Origin: Liolophura sinensis
Lineage: Eukaryota > Mollusca > Polyplacophora > Chitonida > Chitonidae
NCBI RefSeq assembly: GCF_032854445.1
Contig: NC_088304.1
Coordinates: 11,603,704 to 11,667,703 of the forward strand
DNA: 64,000 nucleotides
Direction: 5' to 3'
Shown: positions 35,247-46,869 of the stretch, in pieces
Numbering within the stretch: the stretch's first letter is position 1
Layout of the letters: each line of letters starts with the position of its first letter
Translations under genes and position numbers: made by a program
The notes under the pieces: model-generated
Seen by the model: only the letters and a program-made list of their open reading frames with translations
Databases searched by the model: none
Told to the model about the DNA's origin: nothing

Positions 35247-35457
35247 GGAGTGATTGAGTCCTTGGGGTTTAACGTCATACTTAAGAATTTTTCAGTCATA
35301 TGACCAAGAATGAATCCTTAGAGTGCATGTAATATTTTGCAGGACGGATTTCCGCCGCTCTTTTATCTAGACTAAGGTGCTTTATCGAAGGCAAGTAAGC
35401 CAGGGCCATTATACTGATACGGGTCAACCTATCGTTGCACTATCCCCTTCATGCTCC
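35247..35457 (-). mobile_element. S2 SINE, copy A only
   Basis: 211 bp: S2 tail and body in antisense, without the head. Flanks are 'ttaaagcaagg' (35,236-35,246) and 'ttaaaccaagg' (35,458-35,468). Copy B has a single uninterrupted 'tttaaaatcaagg' near 56,667. Confidence 0.9.
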
Positions 35458-36409
35458 TTAAACCAAGGCTTAGAACCAGTTTTTGATTCGGTGTTTCAAG
35501 TCAAATGGTAAAAACTTGTTGAGTTACTGACGCACATGATAAATAGTGAATGCATTAGTATAGTTACACATCACAATTGGCGTCTTTGTTGCAGTTTACA
35601 GCATAAAACCAAGGTCTATGTTTGATTCCATTGAAACGATGTAAAGTTAAAAATTTTCAATTCGAATCGCAATACATATCCATAATGCATAAAGTCCGTT
35701 AGAGTGATCGGAGTATCGTTAATATCTACACTCTGAGCGTCAAGTACTGCAAAAATGCAAAGTGTAAGTATTTTGCCTTTTCATTATAGAATCAATTCGA
35801 GATTATTTGCTTTTTTTCGGGATGTTTTGTATTTGGTGTTTTAAGTCATACTGACAACTTGCTGACTTACGTCGGGCGTAAAGGTTGTTGAAAAACACAA
35901 AAACACTGCACCCAATTAGATACATGAAGGGATTCTCCAATGGAGGTACTGTAAATCTAGGAGGATCTACGACAGTAGGCTTGGCAAAATTCCGCAGTTA
36001 AAGGAAACTGTCTGGTATCAAGGATGCTTTTTAAACATATGAACTGTTTTTATGGCCGCGGTGGTAAGGTTTATATAGGTGACTGGACCAACCAGGTGCA
36101 TAGAAACCACCGCACCTTTAACAGTTACTTCATACATCCCCTGACGAAAGGCTTCTGCCGAATAAGCCAGAACAAGATTAAAGAGCGTTGATAGCGCACG
36201 TGAACAAATTGACAACCAGTTATCGTCCATAGACGTTGTTGTTTTGAAGATAGATGATACGAGATGGTAACAACAAATTAGAATATATACATAGAAAACA
36301 ATATCAACAAATCTGTTCTCATGACATAACAGATGAAACTTTCATTTGTTGTATTTTATGATCGGCACAGCAATCAGTACTTTGAAAGCTTGTGGTTGTC
36401 CATGATTTA

Positions 36410-36770
36410 TGTAACAAACTATGCGCTTGAAAACTTGGTTTTTTGGTGTTATATGACCAAACAAGGCGCCAGAGATCTTAGTTGTTGAGGTTATATGTAG
36501 CAAACAATGCGTTTGAAAGCATGGTTGCGGGTATTAAATGACCAAAGAATGTGCTTGAAAACCTGGCTGTCGGTGTTATATGACCAAACAAGGCGCTAGA
36601 AATCTTGATTGTTGAAGTTGTATTTAAAAAACAACGCGTTTGAAAACTTAGTTTTTGGTTTTAATTAACCAAAGCATTGCGCTTGAAAACTGGAAAGTTT
36701 CTGGTTGTCGATGATATATGTACAACGTAATGTCCTTGAAACCTTGGGGCTGTTCACAATTATAGTAATT
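36410..36770. repeat. ~42-bp minisatellite 3' of P450 copy A
   Basis: Units like 'gcttgaaaacttggttgttg' + 'gtgttatatgaccaaacaa'. It is more diverged than its copy-B partner at 57,405-57,740. Confidence 0.8.
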
Positions 36771-36796
36771 AGATGGCTAATTGACACCAGTAATGC

Positions 36797-37006
36797 TCAA
36801 TCCCTCTGGGCGACCTTTAGTCTGAAGGGCAAGGGTTTGATGACAAGATCCGGTTTGAAGTCCGGGGGTCACAGGAAGGCAGGGGAGAGTTGGGGTCAGG
36901 ACTGAAGTGGAACGACTGCAACAAGGTCGTAATGTAGAGGAAGATACGGGATCTGGCGAATGTCTCACCTACACAGGAACGGCGTCCTATCTCGAACGGC
37001 ATGAGG
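36797..37006 (-). pseudogene. P450 copy A exon 8 (heme loop), frameshifted
   Basis: An acceptor 'tttctacag' precedes 37,006. The heme loop reads 'MPFEIGRRSCVGE', with the cysteine that ligates heme iron intact. The usual small residue before I-G-R-R is glutamate here; copy B has glycine. After 'SFHFSPDPNSPLPS' the reading moves by one base near 36,880. The proper C-terminus, 'DLVIKPLPFRLKVAQRD', is then in another frame with its stop at 36,797. The unshifted frame ends early at 36,817. Confidence 0.88.
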
Positions 37007-37519
37007 CTGTAGAAAAAAAATCACAACGACGTGTACGGCTAGTCTGGAGTTTCTTTCACCATTTGTACTTGACCATGAAATCCTTTTGCTAGACAAACAA
37101 TATGGCCGCCAAAGTAGATATTATTGGAGCATATATGCATATATATGTATATATATACACCAAATAAATAATTTTATTGCTGGAAATACAGTATATGAAT
37201 GCATGGTGTATAAAAACAGTTCTGGAGGAATTGCATGTTCATGTGCATAGAATATCCTAAAAATTAATGCCGAACGCAATTGTTTTTTTTTTATTCGATT
37301 CATTTACCTAATTCTTCAACCTTTTAAACTGCCTCTGCAACCTATATTTTGAAACATTCTTAGGGAAACATGGGATGAAAATAATTGGCATAATTTTTTG
37401 AACCGTGCATCTCTAGTGATATCAACAAATCATTTATCATCATTTTCATAATAATTATATGTATAAATTTCACTAAAGAAAAGTGCTTTAGAGATCAAAA
37501 AGGTTGGAAATTTACAGTA

Positions 37520-37645
37520 CTTATTCATTTGATGGATGTTTTACGCCCAACACAAGAATATTTCACTTCTGTGATGGTGGCAAGTATTATGGTGGGAGAC
37601 AGCTGGACAGCGCCAGGAGGAATCTCAAGACCATCCGCAGGTTTC
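37520..37645 (-). mobile_element. S1 SINE fragment, shared by copies A and B
   Basis: 'gatggatgttttacgcccaa' to 'agaccatccgcaggttt'. The partner at 58,575-58,695 shows it was there before the duplication. Confidence 0.8.
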
Positions 37646-37869
37646 ACGTTAATAGTTGAGTATTAAAATGACCATTGACTAGTGAAGGTGGTGCCAAACA
37701 AAACGGGTCAGAACCCCAATGATTAAAGCTGGGTTCACCACTAATAGTCAAGTCATTTTAAAAGTGGGAGGTCTTGAGGATCCCTGTTCAGAATGTAGAA
37801 TTTTATCTTCTCCAAGAACGGACATTACCACCAATGTAAATAGTTATGACTCTAAACAAAAGAGCTTAC

Positions 37870-37996
37870 GTTTTCCTTCAGGGTTCTCGGCAGTGACATG
37901 TTACCCCTCCTGATCCAGAAATCGTTCAGGTTTGAACTCCCAGGGGGCGCTCCAGGTGTTCTCATCATGGTGAATGAGCCGCATGTTAGCCATAAC
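37870..37996 (-). pseudogene. P450 copy A exon 7 ('PERF' region), with a stop
   Basis: 127 bp between acceptor 'tttttttag' and donor GTAAGC. It reads 'VMANMRLIHHDENTW' then 'WEFKPERFLDQEG', the conserved P450 'PERF' stretch. TAA at 37,901-37,903 follows directly. The reading then resumes in frame as 'HVTAENPEGK'. A single base change (for example from AAA) explains the stop. Exon 6 joins this one in phase ('AKTT' + 'VMAN'). Confidence 0.9.
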
Positions 37997-38249
37997 CTAA
38001 AAAAAGACCAGTGAAATCGAATAAAACAGCTTTACGCAGCAAACTTCCAGACAAAGCTTAATTTCCTCCCTAAAAGATTTGGCAGGTCATAAAACTTAAC
38101 GACTAAATCTCAGCGTAAAGGGACAGTTCACAATCAATAAACAAGACATTTCACACACCATCGGTGTCCAAAAAGCCGGTTACAACCAATATCTCACACC
38201 CCTTGTGTATTACAAGAAAAGCGGTAAAAACACATTGCATGTGACACAG

Positions 38250-38440
38250 ATAAACTCTACGTCCTGCAGTGCCCTGATACACGTGTTTGCACGTCACATG
38301 TGCGACAGTTCGTCAGTAGCTTGTCAAAGATCAATAATTTATTCCGGGCTTTCTGATTCCTCAACCCAGAAAACTGACCTCGTCGTATACTTGAAAGTTC
38401 TTGTGTATATCGTTAAACAACGATCGAATAAATACATAAA
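38250..38440 (+). mobile_element. S3 SINE-like copy
   Basis: 'tttgcacgtcacatgtgcga', 'cagttcgtcagtagcttgtc' and the tail 'ttgaaagttcttgtgtatat'. Confidence 0.6.
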
Positions 38441-38689
38441 TAATATATCAATAAATAGCCTAAATCAGCACTGATGCAAAACATATATACTTGACAACAG
38501 GTAAATGTGTACAGTGATATTTGTGGGATGGTGAAAAATGGTTGTTTTTCTCCCTTCGCTGTGAAACATCTTATTATGCAATTCATACAGTGAATCTACA
38601 AGAATGTCCTTTAACCTGGAAAACCCTCGTTTCACTGTTCGTGTGGATGTGGTGACAATGTGACGACACTGAAAGGGGCTCTTTATGCT

Positions 38690-38995
38690 TGTACAGACTG
38701 CCTTGTGTCTGCCACCAGTATGACGTACAGATGTGTATCTCCCCCGCACACTGCTTGTGGGGCTTTGGTGACAATACGCAGCTGACGACGTCCATATAGC
38801 AATTTTCACAGTATAACGTTCGCAATTGACCATGCGTCTCTCACAAATATGGTGCCCATATCTGTATGTCACGTGCGGAATAGTTTGTCTGGAACATCAA
38901 TATCACTCCCGCTTCTTCACCCAAAAAACTGACCCCTCATAATAAACGTCAAAACGTCATGAGTATGGCCTTTATATCAACAATCAGTCAGTCAA
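38690..38995 (+). mobile_element. S3 SINE-like copy
   Basis: 'caaatatggtgcccatatct', 'gtatgtcacgtgcggaatag' and 'cccaaaaaactgacccctca' follow S3. The rest is diverged. Confidence 0.55.
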
Positions 38996-39332
38996 ACTGA
39001 ACTCAAATACGCCATACCCCTCATACAATTTTGACACTGTATACACACGTATCAAAATATCGTTGTGTCTTCCTGTTCAGAACTTATTTCTTTGCTTTGC
39101 AGAAAGAAATACATTGGCTGGAAACAATTTCTACTACGTTAACAAAAAGTATTCCGAACGAAGACGTGATAGTCAGCTTTACCCAAAAGACATATAATTA
39201 AGACAAAAAGGGATCAGGTTTGAAGGCGTTATTGTGACAGCGTTTGTATCTGAGCTCACGACAAAATGGTAAGATGGAAATCATCATGATCCTAAAATTA
39301 TTTCAGGCTGATGTTCTGTCGGGAGAACTTAC

Positions 39333-39582
39333 CGTGGTTTTTGCTGGAATCAGGAAGCCTCTGAACTTGACGTCATCTGTCGTCAAGTGTGACAAGCCAA
39401 GAAGCACGTGCGAAATGTATCTAGGCAACTCAAAGATGGCGCCCATGGTGTAGGGCACATTCGCTAGGTCCTTCAGGCTAGAGGGTCTGTCCTGGCCAAT
39501 CACGGCATCTATCTCCTCCTGAATCTTCTTGGCCACGTCCGGGTGTTTTAGAGATTTAGAGACCCGAGAGTTGTTATAGAAC
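39333..39582 (-). CDS. P450 copy A exon 6 (K-helix), open
   Basis: About 250 bp between acceptor 'tttgcag' and donor GTAAGT, fully open. It reads 'LKHPDVAKKIQEEIDAVIG', then the K-helix 'YTMGAIFELPRY' with the E-x-x-R pair intact, then 'LIPAKTT' at the donor. The acceptor phase calls for an upstream exon that ends two bases into a codon. Exon 5 ends after one base, so an exon (probably the I-helix one) is missing between them or was not recognised. Confidence 0.88.
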
Positions 39583-39799
39583 CTGCAAAGAAGCAAGAGG
39601 TTTATTTTATTGCATTTAAATTCGACTGATGTTTCATTGCTGTACTAAAAAAGTTTCACTTAAAAAAGGACTGGACTAAACCAGCACCTTCTGGCAGACA
39701 AATGACAAACAGTATTTATTTAAATGTTTGTTGACTAATTATCAACCAGTGATTTTGCTATTATTATCGCCAAACTTTTATTTATCTAATCCTATTTAC

Positions 39800-40330
39800 G
39801 CCATGGTACCAGGGAATCTTTCTCATTTCCTGAACGGTATACTGATGATCTGGTAGTTTTAAACAATACACATATAGCAAAGGCTGTAAAAGATATTTAC
39901 CCACCTTCGCTGGATTTACAGAATCACACAGACTGTCCAGATCGTACATCTTACATGGATCTACATTTGTACTAGGACGGTTTCCTCTCTCGCAGATTGT
40001 ACGACAAGAGGGATAGTTTCAGTTTTGACATTGTAAAGTATCCTTATGTGGGCAGCAATATACCGAAGAATCCTGCATGTGCCGTGAACTTATCTTGCCT
40101 TGCAGGTATTTGTTAGATCCTGTATTTTGGGTGACGATTTCACTCAAAATCACAAGTTATTACTGGATAAACTAGCGTGTCAAGGTTAGTCCATCACTCT
40201 TCAAGTTTCTTAAGTTTTATAAACGAGTATAATTCTCCTATAAGGGAATGTGGACAGAGCGACCAGAATCTCTGTTTCATGATTGTGTCTAATTCCGCTT
40301 AACCCGTAATCAGTTGTCCAAGATCTCTCC
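39800..40330 (+). mobile_element. RTe retroelement copy, in the P450 intron
   Basis: 'FTRYTDDLVVLNNTHIAKAV' contains the Y-x-D-D box. 'FDIVKYPYVGSNIPKNPA' and the stretch after it give the C-terminal block with frame breaks. It matches 11,377-11,800 in order. Confidence 0.75.
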
Positions 40331-40350
40331 TATAAGCATAGAAAGAATTC

Positions 40351-40700
40351 AAAATGATGAGGAAACGTGTGGCAGTGAGTCAGGAGCACAGAAAAAAGTG
40401 AGTTTGTAGTGCTCCTGGTTTTACTATACCAGAGAGGCTGACGAAACTGCACAGCTGATAGCGGAAATGAAAAAGTTGTTCTTTACGAGCAGAAAAAGGA
40501 GGTAAATTTCTACCGTGGTATTTTCAAAATGATGAGGAAACGTGTGGCAGTGAGTCAGGAGCACAGAAAAAAGTGAGTTTGTAGTGCTCCTGGTTTTACT
40601 ATACCAGAGAGGCTGAGGAAACTGCACAGCTCATAGCGGAAATGAAAAAGTTGTTCTTTACGGGCAGAAAAAGGAGGTAAATTTCTACCGTGGTATTTTC
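40351..40700. repeat. 175-bp tandem duplication
   Basis: Two units start 'aaaatgatgaggaaacgtgt' at 40,351 and 40,526 and differ at only a few bases. This is recent compared with the rest of the window. Confidence 0.95.
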
Positions 40701-42000
40701 CATGCATATTTTGATTGTAGATAATCACTGTGGGACGAAAAAAGGGTTAAAAATGAGCACTTCTGCGAAAAGTAATATACTGAAATGCTACATTTACTTC
40801 AATTGTATCACATTCAAAAGAGTTCCTGTGTTATTATATCTGCATATCGATTTTTTTTAATTCTGTGTTCGCGAGTGATTTGATGTATTTAGTTGTTCTT
40901 TCTTTTCTTATTTCCTATTCATCAAAATAATGAGAGCTCGAGAGCAACATAAAGTAATGCTCCCTGATATTGCCTCAAACTTTGAGGTTATTGCAACTTA
41001 CAACACTCCTAAAAAAAACAAATGATAAAATGCTAAAATAATATATAAACATGTTAAATAACTGCTTGCAAGTTCTAACGTAAAGTTAAATTACAAGACG
41101 GTTCAACATTTGTAATGCGTGCACACATCATGAATGTCAAATTTGATACCCGTTTCATTCTTCTTATTTTACCTTTAAAAACTGAATACTGAAATGCAGT
41201 ACTCTTCTATTCACTAAGCTGAAACATGGTCTTTTCAAATGTACTGTCCCATGAATATCAACGATGTGCTCTAAAATACATTTTTTCTTTAATCCTGAAA
41301 TAAGTCCGATTTCCTACCTAGTTATTCATGAATACAAAAGACCATAACGTCTCCAGTAACCTAAATTTTACCAGGCTCTTTCACGGAATTCGGATCGAGT
41401 CGGCCGTATTCGACATCGCGAGGAAAAAATACACTCATGGAACTTTTGTATTGACCCCCCCTCAAGATATACAGCACTACAGATATACAGATATATCGCC
41501 AAAAGGGGCGATAGAATACTTGTGCATGCTGTAGTCTTAGCTTAATGTTTTAATAATGAACAAAACCAACTACTGTGAAAAAAGCTAGCAACCGAATTCA
41601 CCTTAGCAACGGAGTGACATGATTAGACAAGATATTCGGAGAACGCCGGTAGCTCGCATGATGTGGCACTTGCAACCCTGTGAAATGGACAGATATTCTT
41701 ACCACGCATTCGTACCAGGAAAACCAAAAAGAACGAATATAGGCTGTTTATTAGTGGCGCATGTCGTGTTGCACCTGGAACGTCAAATGCGGAGCATGGT
41801 GTAAATTGCGTGAGGCCACAAGTAGACATCGGATCACAGACTACAGATCTTCACTTGGCAGACTAATACACATGCTAACGACACATTAATAACTTTTTGC
41901 ACAGAATATGTATAGCTATATATAAGTTTTCAATGTATAAGTTATAAATATCTACCCACGATATTCAATTACAGTTTCGGATTGTCTTTCAGGAAAATAT
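40701..42000. other. P450 copy A intron, no feature recognised
   Basis: AT-rich; weak frames only. Confidence 0.45.
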
Positions 42001-42006
42001 ATTTTT

Positions 42007-42096
42007 AGGAATGTCACTCGTATAGACAAACAATGGTTCCACTAGTGCACTAGGAATGTCACTCGTATAGTCAAACATGTGTGCCACTAGTTCATT
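42007..42096. repeat. 45-bp tandem duplication
   Basis: 'aggaatgtcactcgtataga' at 42,007 and 'aggaatgtcactcgtatagt' at 42,052 open the two units. Confidence 0.9.
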
Positions 42097-42324
42097 TAGC
42101 TTGAAACCATGTGAGATGATTTTTTATATAAAGCAAGTATAGTGTATATGCTTTCGATTTCTGTCATCTTAGATTATCTACAGCCCAAGACAGTCGTTTA
42201 ATAATATTAATATTTATACATTAGGTTCAAGGCTTGTAGATGAGGAAGTGTTTGCCAAGGAAATCCGGAATTATTATCAATCTCAGACCCTCTGCTTAAA
42301 TAACTCAAATGACTTAAATTCAGG

Positions 42325-42685
42325 CGGCGCTTGTCGTTCAATCACCAGGACACACGTGGTGAGGGTTCAAATCTAGCCTTTGCCGAGGAAGTTATTCCCA
42401 CGCTTTAAATGCTTAACGGGTCTTGGTGACAATACATGTAAGTGGTCAATGACACATGTGTTATCGTTTGTGCTGTCTAACATTCGTTGAAACTCCCAAC
42501 TGTATGGTGCATGTGCATATCTGCATACCACATGTGGGAAAGTTCATGTGTAACCTGCCAAATGTCGGTGGTTTACGCTGGCCACTCCGGTTTCCTCTGC
42601 CCATAAAGGTGACCGCCATTGTATAAGCGAAATATTTTTCTAGAGTATGATGTTCAGGAACAGCCCAATTAATAAATGAATTACC
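42325..42685 (+). mobile_element. S3 SINE-like copy, longest
   Basis: It begins 'gcttgtcgttcaatcaccag', with a B-box-like 'gagggttcaaatctagcc'. It continues through 'accacatgtgggaaagttca' and 'ctccggtttcctctgcccat', and ends 'tgtataagcgaaatattttt'. It shows that S3 has a tRNA-like head and an S1-like 3' tail. Confidence 0.75.
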
Positions 42686-43107
42686 TCTGCCTTTTAGACC
42701 TAACTTCGTTAATTTCTATTTAATTTCAAAAATGTCTAAATATGCAATGAGATGAATTATGCCTTCCGTCAGACTGCTCAACCCCTAACTATATACAAAA
42801 AATAAATAAATATATCAGCTATTATATTTACAACATTGTTTGCGACAGAGAACAATAGTAGATCCCCATGTTTTGATATTTGGCTGACATCTTGAAACCT
42901 GAAACCTGAAAATCGGTCGACTGTATCCCAAAACTGAAACCCCATCCATACTTCCACGATAGCCTTTTCAATATAAAACCGCATTGAATTTAGTACCCTA
43001 ATTATACTTCCTAGGAGGGAAGTACCAGAAATAAAGATTGAGAAGCGTTATGCTGGTGTATAAGGAGCGCAAAGAAAATAAAAGATTTTTTAAAAGCACG
43101 ATAGTTT

Positions 43108-43275
43108 TATTTGTTTCTTTGTTTGATTGGTGTTTTACGCCCTGCTCAAGAATATTTTACTCATACGACGGCGGCCAGCATTATGGTGAGAGGGAACCTG
43201 GCGAAACCCACGACCATCTGTAGGTAGCAGGTTGACCTTCCCATGTACGGCCGGAGAGGAAGCCGGCATGAGCAG
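43108..43275 (-). mobile_element. S1 SINE, 3' two thirds
   Basis: 'gattggtgttttacgccctg' to 'ccggagaggaagccggcatg'. Confidence 0.88.
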
Positions 43276-43486
43276 TATTTTGACCTTGTAATTTAAGAAA
43301 TAACAATTTAACAGTAATTTTAAATTTTGACTTAAGTCTAAGATCACTTCGAGATCCACTGTTAAGCATACAGTGTTCGGAGATCGAGGAAATGCTAAGA
43401 AGAGTTGTTCCAATATTATGAACCGGAAGGAAACAAAAACAACTTCTTTAAAAACATAGGCTGCACAACTGTCGAACGCACGCATA

Positions 43487-43850
43487 GAGTGGGCGAGTTC
43501 GTGCTTGGTGTTTAACGTCGTAATTAACAATCTTTCAGTTATATGGCGACGAAGGAGTCCTTAGACTGTATGTAATGTGCCTCCTTGTTGCAGGGCGGAT
43601 TTCCACCGCTCTTTTATCTAGTGCTGCTTCTCTGAGAGGACTTACCGGAGGCACGTAAGCCGCTCCGCCCGAGCCGTTATACTGATACCGATCAACCAGT
43701 CGTTGCACTATCCCCTATCCCCTGAACGCCATGCGAGGAAGTTACAACTACTCTTTTTTTAAGGTCTTAGGCGTGACCCGACACAGGATTGAACCTGGAT
43801 CTACCGCTTTTGTCGCGGACGCTCAACAAACTGCGCTGTCGGGGTCGGTT
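43487..43850 (-). mobile_element. S2 SINE, full length, with target duplication
   Basis: 364 bp in antisense from the GAGT-type tail to the tRNA-like head ('caaactgcgctgtcgggg'). It is flanked by exact 10-bp copies of CGCACGCATA at 43,477-43,486 and 43,851-43,860. The exact duplication suggests a fairly recent insertion into the P450 intron. Confidence 0.95.
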
Positions 43851-43944
43851 CGCACGCATAACGGATTACAAGATTGAGGCAAGACATCTAGACTCGACCG
43901 GTGGATTTTTTTCTTTCGATTTCGCATATAAAATAATAACAGCC

Positions 43945-44130
43945 ATACAGTAAAACCAGAGCAGCCACGATCGTGTGATAATTGTCAAATGCTCACAAAT
44001 AACAGGTGAAATATGACTTCTTTTCAAATTACCTCCGTTAGGGTTTTATTCTCATGGTTGAGTTAGGCCCTAAATAGTAGCAAACTACACGCTCTCAAGA
44101 ATCTACCAGCCGAGTTAGGTTAAAACAATT
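43945..44130 (+). repeat. D1 dispersed repeat copy
   Basis: 'gtaaaaccagagcagccacg' and the full D1 order to 'gctctcaagaatctaccag'. Confidence 0.8.
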
Positions 44131-44440
44131 GCATAGATATTAATTACACTTTATTAGACGTCCCTGCTCTAGTGTTACCCCAAATGGTGTGTTGTCATTA
44201 CATTTACCATACAATAGCATTGAAACAATGCTAAGGGATCTGGCCTCAGCCATGTTTTTGTCCAGCCGCAAGCAAGTATTGTTTTACATTTGAATACAGT
44301 CTTACAGCAATCGTCTCAAAGAAATTAGTACTTTAGTAGAAACTTTCACCAAGTAACGTTTTATAGCTGAATGCTATTCTGCACTTCACAATTAACGGTT
44401 TTAGATATAAAGCTAAGTTTTATTGATGGAGGGGTTGTTA
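44131..44440. other. No feature recognised
   Basis: Intronic sequence without a recognisable element. Confidence 0.4.
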
Positions 44441-44444
44441 ATAC

Positions 44445-44760
44445 ACATCGACATAACCCAGTATCCTGGTTAAACCATCGACCTTCGGCAAGTTACTGAC
44501 GAGCTTTTTCATGTTAGATATATACAGCATGATGGTGACAGACACGAAGTCTTGAAACAACGTTACACTGTGCAAACTCCTACATGGGCATCGTGGACCG
44601 TTTATTGTCACCATGCCCCTATAGGAATCGGTAGAGCCTACAAATTCAAGCGCGTCATATTGTGAACAAGACCACATGCACAGAGAATTCGGGGTAATCT
44701 ACAAATTCCCTGTCCAAGGCCAGGTTTGAACCCACACCTACCGCTTGAGAGCGGGAGAAT
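44445..44760 (-). mobile_element. S3 SINE-like copy, diverged
   Basis: 'ccatcgaccttcggcaagtt' then 'actgacgagctttttcatgt' and 'aggccaggtttgaaccca' (B-box-like, reversed context). Confidence 0.5.
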
Positions 44761-45104
44761 CTAAAACTTGTGATTATGAATCTCTGAGAGGCCTAAAAGG
44801 TCATACTCACTAATTTTGACAGTGCTAATACACTAAACTGATCATCTCAACGCGGTTTGCATAATATCAGTTTTAACAAGAATCCCAAGGATCCGGGTCC
44901 CCCAGTCATCAGAGCTTTGATTAAATAGAAATGACCAGCTAACATATGGCTCGGACAATGCTTTAGGGTACAACCTGAGGGCACTACAAGGGCTGTCAGT
45001 TTTACAAGCCTGCCTACCTTTCTTTTTGTAGGAAGAATTGATTGTACGAAATTTCATCTGCATTCAGAGATCAGTATACAACTCTAAGAAATATTCGTTG
45101 TCTA

Positions 45105-45265
45105 CAAGTTCCTCTGCGCTCGTACGTGGGAAGGTCTGCCATCAAAATGCAGATGGTTTTGGGTTTCCTCCGAACTCTCATCATAATGAGGGCCACCGTC
45201 GTATAAGTGAAATATTCTTGAGAACAACATACACCATCGAAATAAATACATACATACATAAATCT
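45105..45265 (+). mobile_element. S1 SINE, head truncated
   Basis: 'gtacgtgggaaggtctgcca' to 'aagtgaaatattcttgagaa' and a (aaat/acat)n tail. Confidence 0.85.
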
Positions 45266-45460
45266 CCGGGGCCTGGGACCTTTGCATTGTTCATCTGCAT
45301 ACTTTTTGCATATCAAATGTGATGACAACACAGCATTTTGAGTAATTCTTGACTAGTGGCGTCTAATATATTGCAATTACGATCACTGCTTATATTTTCA
45401 CCTAATTCTGCTTGTTGCTAATAAAGCAGCTATGTGAAAAGTTATAACAAAATACTGCGA

Positions 45461-45462
45461 AA

Positions 45463-45493
<31 letters not shown>

Positions 45494-45494
45494 A
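45461..45494. repeat. (AAAT)n microsatellite
   Basis: About eight units of aaat. Confidence 0.95.
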
Positions 45495-45504
45495 GAAACA
45501 AAAT

Positions 45505-45580
45505 GCCGCATTTCACAGGTTATGTTTGTCCATTGGTCAATTATCACACCTTCGTCGCGGCTCTGGTTTTCTTCTCCATC
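45505..45580 (-). repeat. D1 dispersed repeat fragment
   Basis: 'attggtcaattatcacacct' then 'tcgtcgcggctctggttttc'. It lies about 40 bp beyond the exon 5 donor. Confidence 0.65.
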
Positions 45581-45619
45581 CTGTAGTTGTTTAACATTGC
45601 ATTGTGCGGAGGCCTTTCT

Positions 45620-45783
45620 GTGAAGACAAACCTGTCTCTCTTACATGCCCCGATAATTTCCTGGACAGTGGCTCTAATGGACGTGTCTTTCAGCCACACC
45701 TCGTCCCCCGCCTCTTGGAGCTCTTCCTGGATGTGGAGTAGGTAGTCTATCATTCCTCTGGTCACCGTCGGGTCATAGGTAGC
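45620..45783 (-). CDS. P450 copy A exon 5, open
   Basis: The acceptor 'tgttctag' is followed by 'ATYDPTVTRGMIDYLLHIQE' and 'AGDEVWLKDTSIRATVQE', then 'IIGA' at the donor GTAAGA. This is the stretch that leads into the I-helix in CYP2-like P450s. Exon 4 ends at a codon boundary, so the two join in phase. Copy B lacks this exon. Confidence 0.9.
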
Positions 45784-46212
45784 CTAGAACATACCATGTT
45801 AACACACTGCGGCCGTTATTAAAACAGAATCTATTTCCTCAGAATGAATTGCTTTTTGTTTTGTTTTGTTTTTTTATTTTAAAAATAATTTATTTGTGCA
45901 CGAGCGCATTTCTTCTGTTTTCTTTTATAATTTAAAATTATGTAAAAATTCTTCTTTTTAGGTATTTTTTTAGGTGTTTGTTTAGGGTTTGGCGCATCCT
46001 TCGACCTCACCATACATGTATACCAAACTTTTTATCAATGTCATGACCAAGACACCAGACACTGTATATTTCAACATGTGCCATACATGTCTGATGACTA
46101 GGTTATCTCCTTTTGTTCGGATTTGAAAAAGTGATATGGCTGATGTGATTCGCTGAGACATCTGTCCTCTGCGCTGAATTAATGAGTCTTTCACAGGATA
46201 AACGTATTAGAA

Positions 46213-46320
46213 AGATACTCAGAATACGGAAATATACAGTGTCACTAACCCTTATACTGGTTAGGTTAACGCATCGGCTGACGGCTACCAACACCATATA
46301 TTTCCGTATCCTGTCACTGA
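46213..46320. repeat. Palindromic repeat, left arm damaged (copy A)
   Basis: The right arm 'tatttccgtatcctgtcact' is intact. The left arm has lost part of 'gtgacagg'. Compare the intact form at 58,752-58,860. Confidence 0.8.
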
Positions 46321-46869
46321 GTAACCATGTAACTGATAGCATAATGACTTGTCCTATCCCATCATCCTTGGCACTAAAACAAAAGTATATTTAACAGAAT
46401 AATCTGCTGCAATAGCAGAATATATTCTAGCATCACTCAGACAACAGACTTTCTGGTAAACTGAACAGTTTAATTTTTCGAGTGTAGTAAATGAAAGACA
46501 GACTAGGCGTATATGAGCGCACTATATACATTTGATCGCCTTGTTTCAAAACCTTAAGAAATTGAGGAGTTCTTCAAGTGAAGTATTCACATCGAGCCTA
46601 TGTGACTCGTTTCAAACATGTTTCGGCGGTAGAGACAAAAACTGAACAATTTTTTTTCAAGTGACACTGTTCTGTAGATATAGAAGTATATAAGGCCAAA
46701 AAAGTAGGGATGAACAGATGGAAAGCGCTAGATCATAAGACGACTCATACATATCTATCGGCGCATTCTAGTTGGACTAATCTGAAATTGTTCTTAATTC
46801 TTGAGTAATTCTATAGGCTAACCAATCCTATGACGTCATAAACATGTATTTTGCACAAACCAAAACTGA

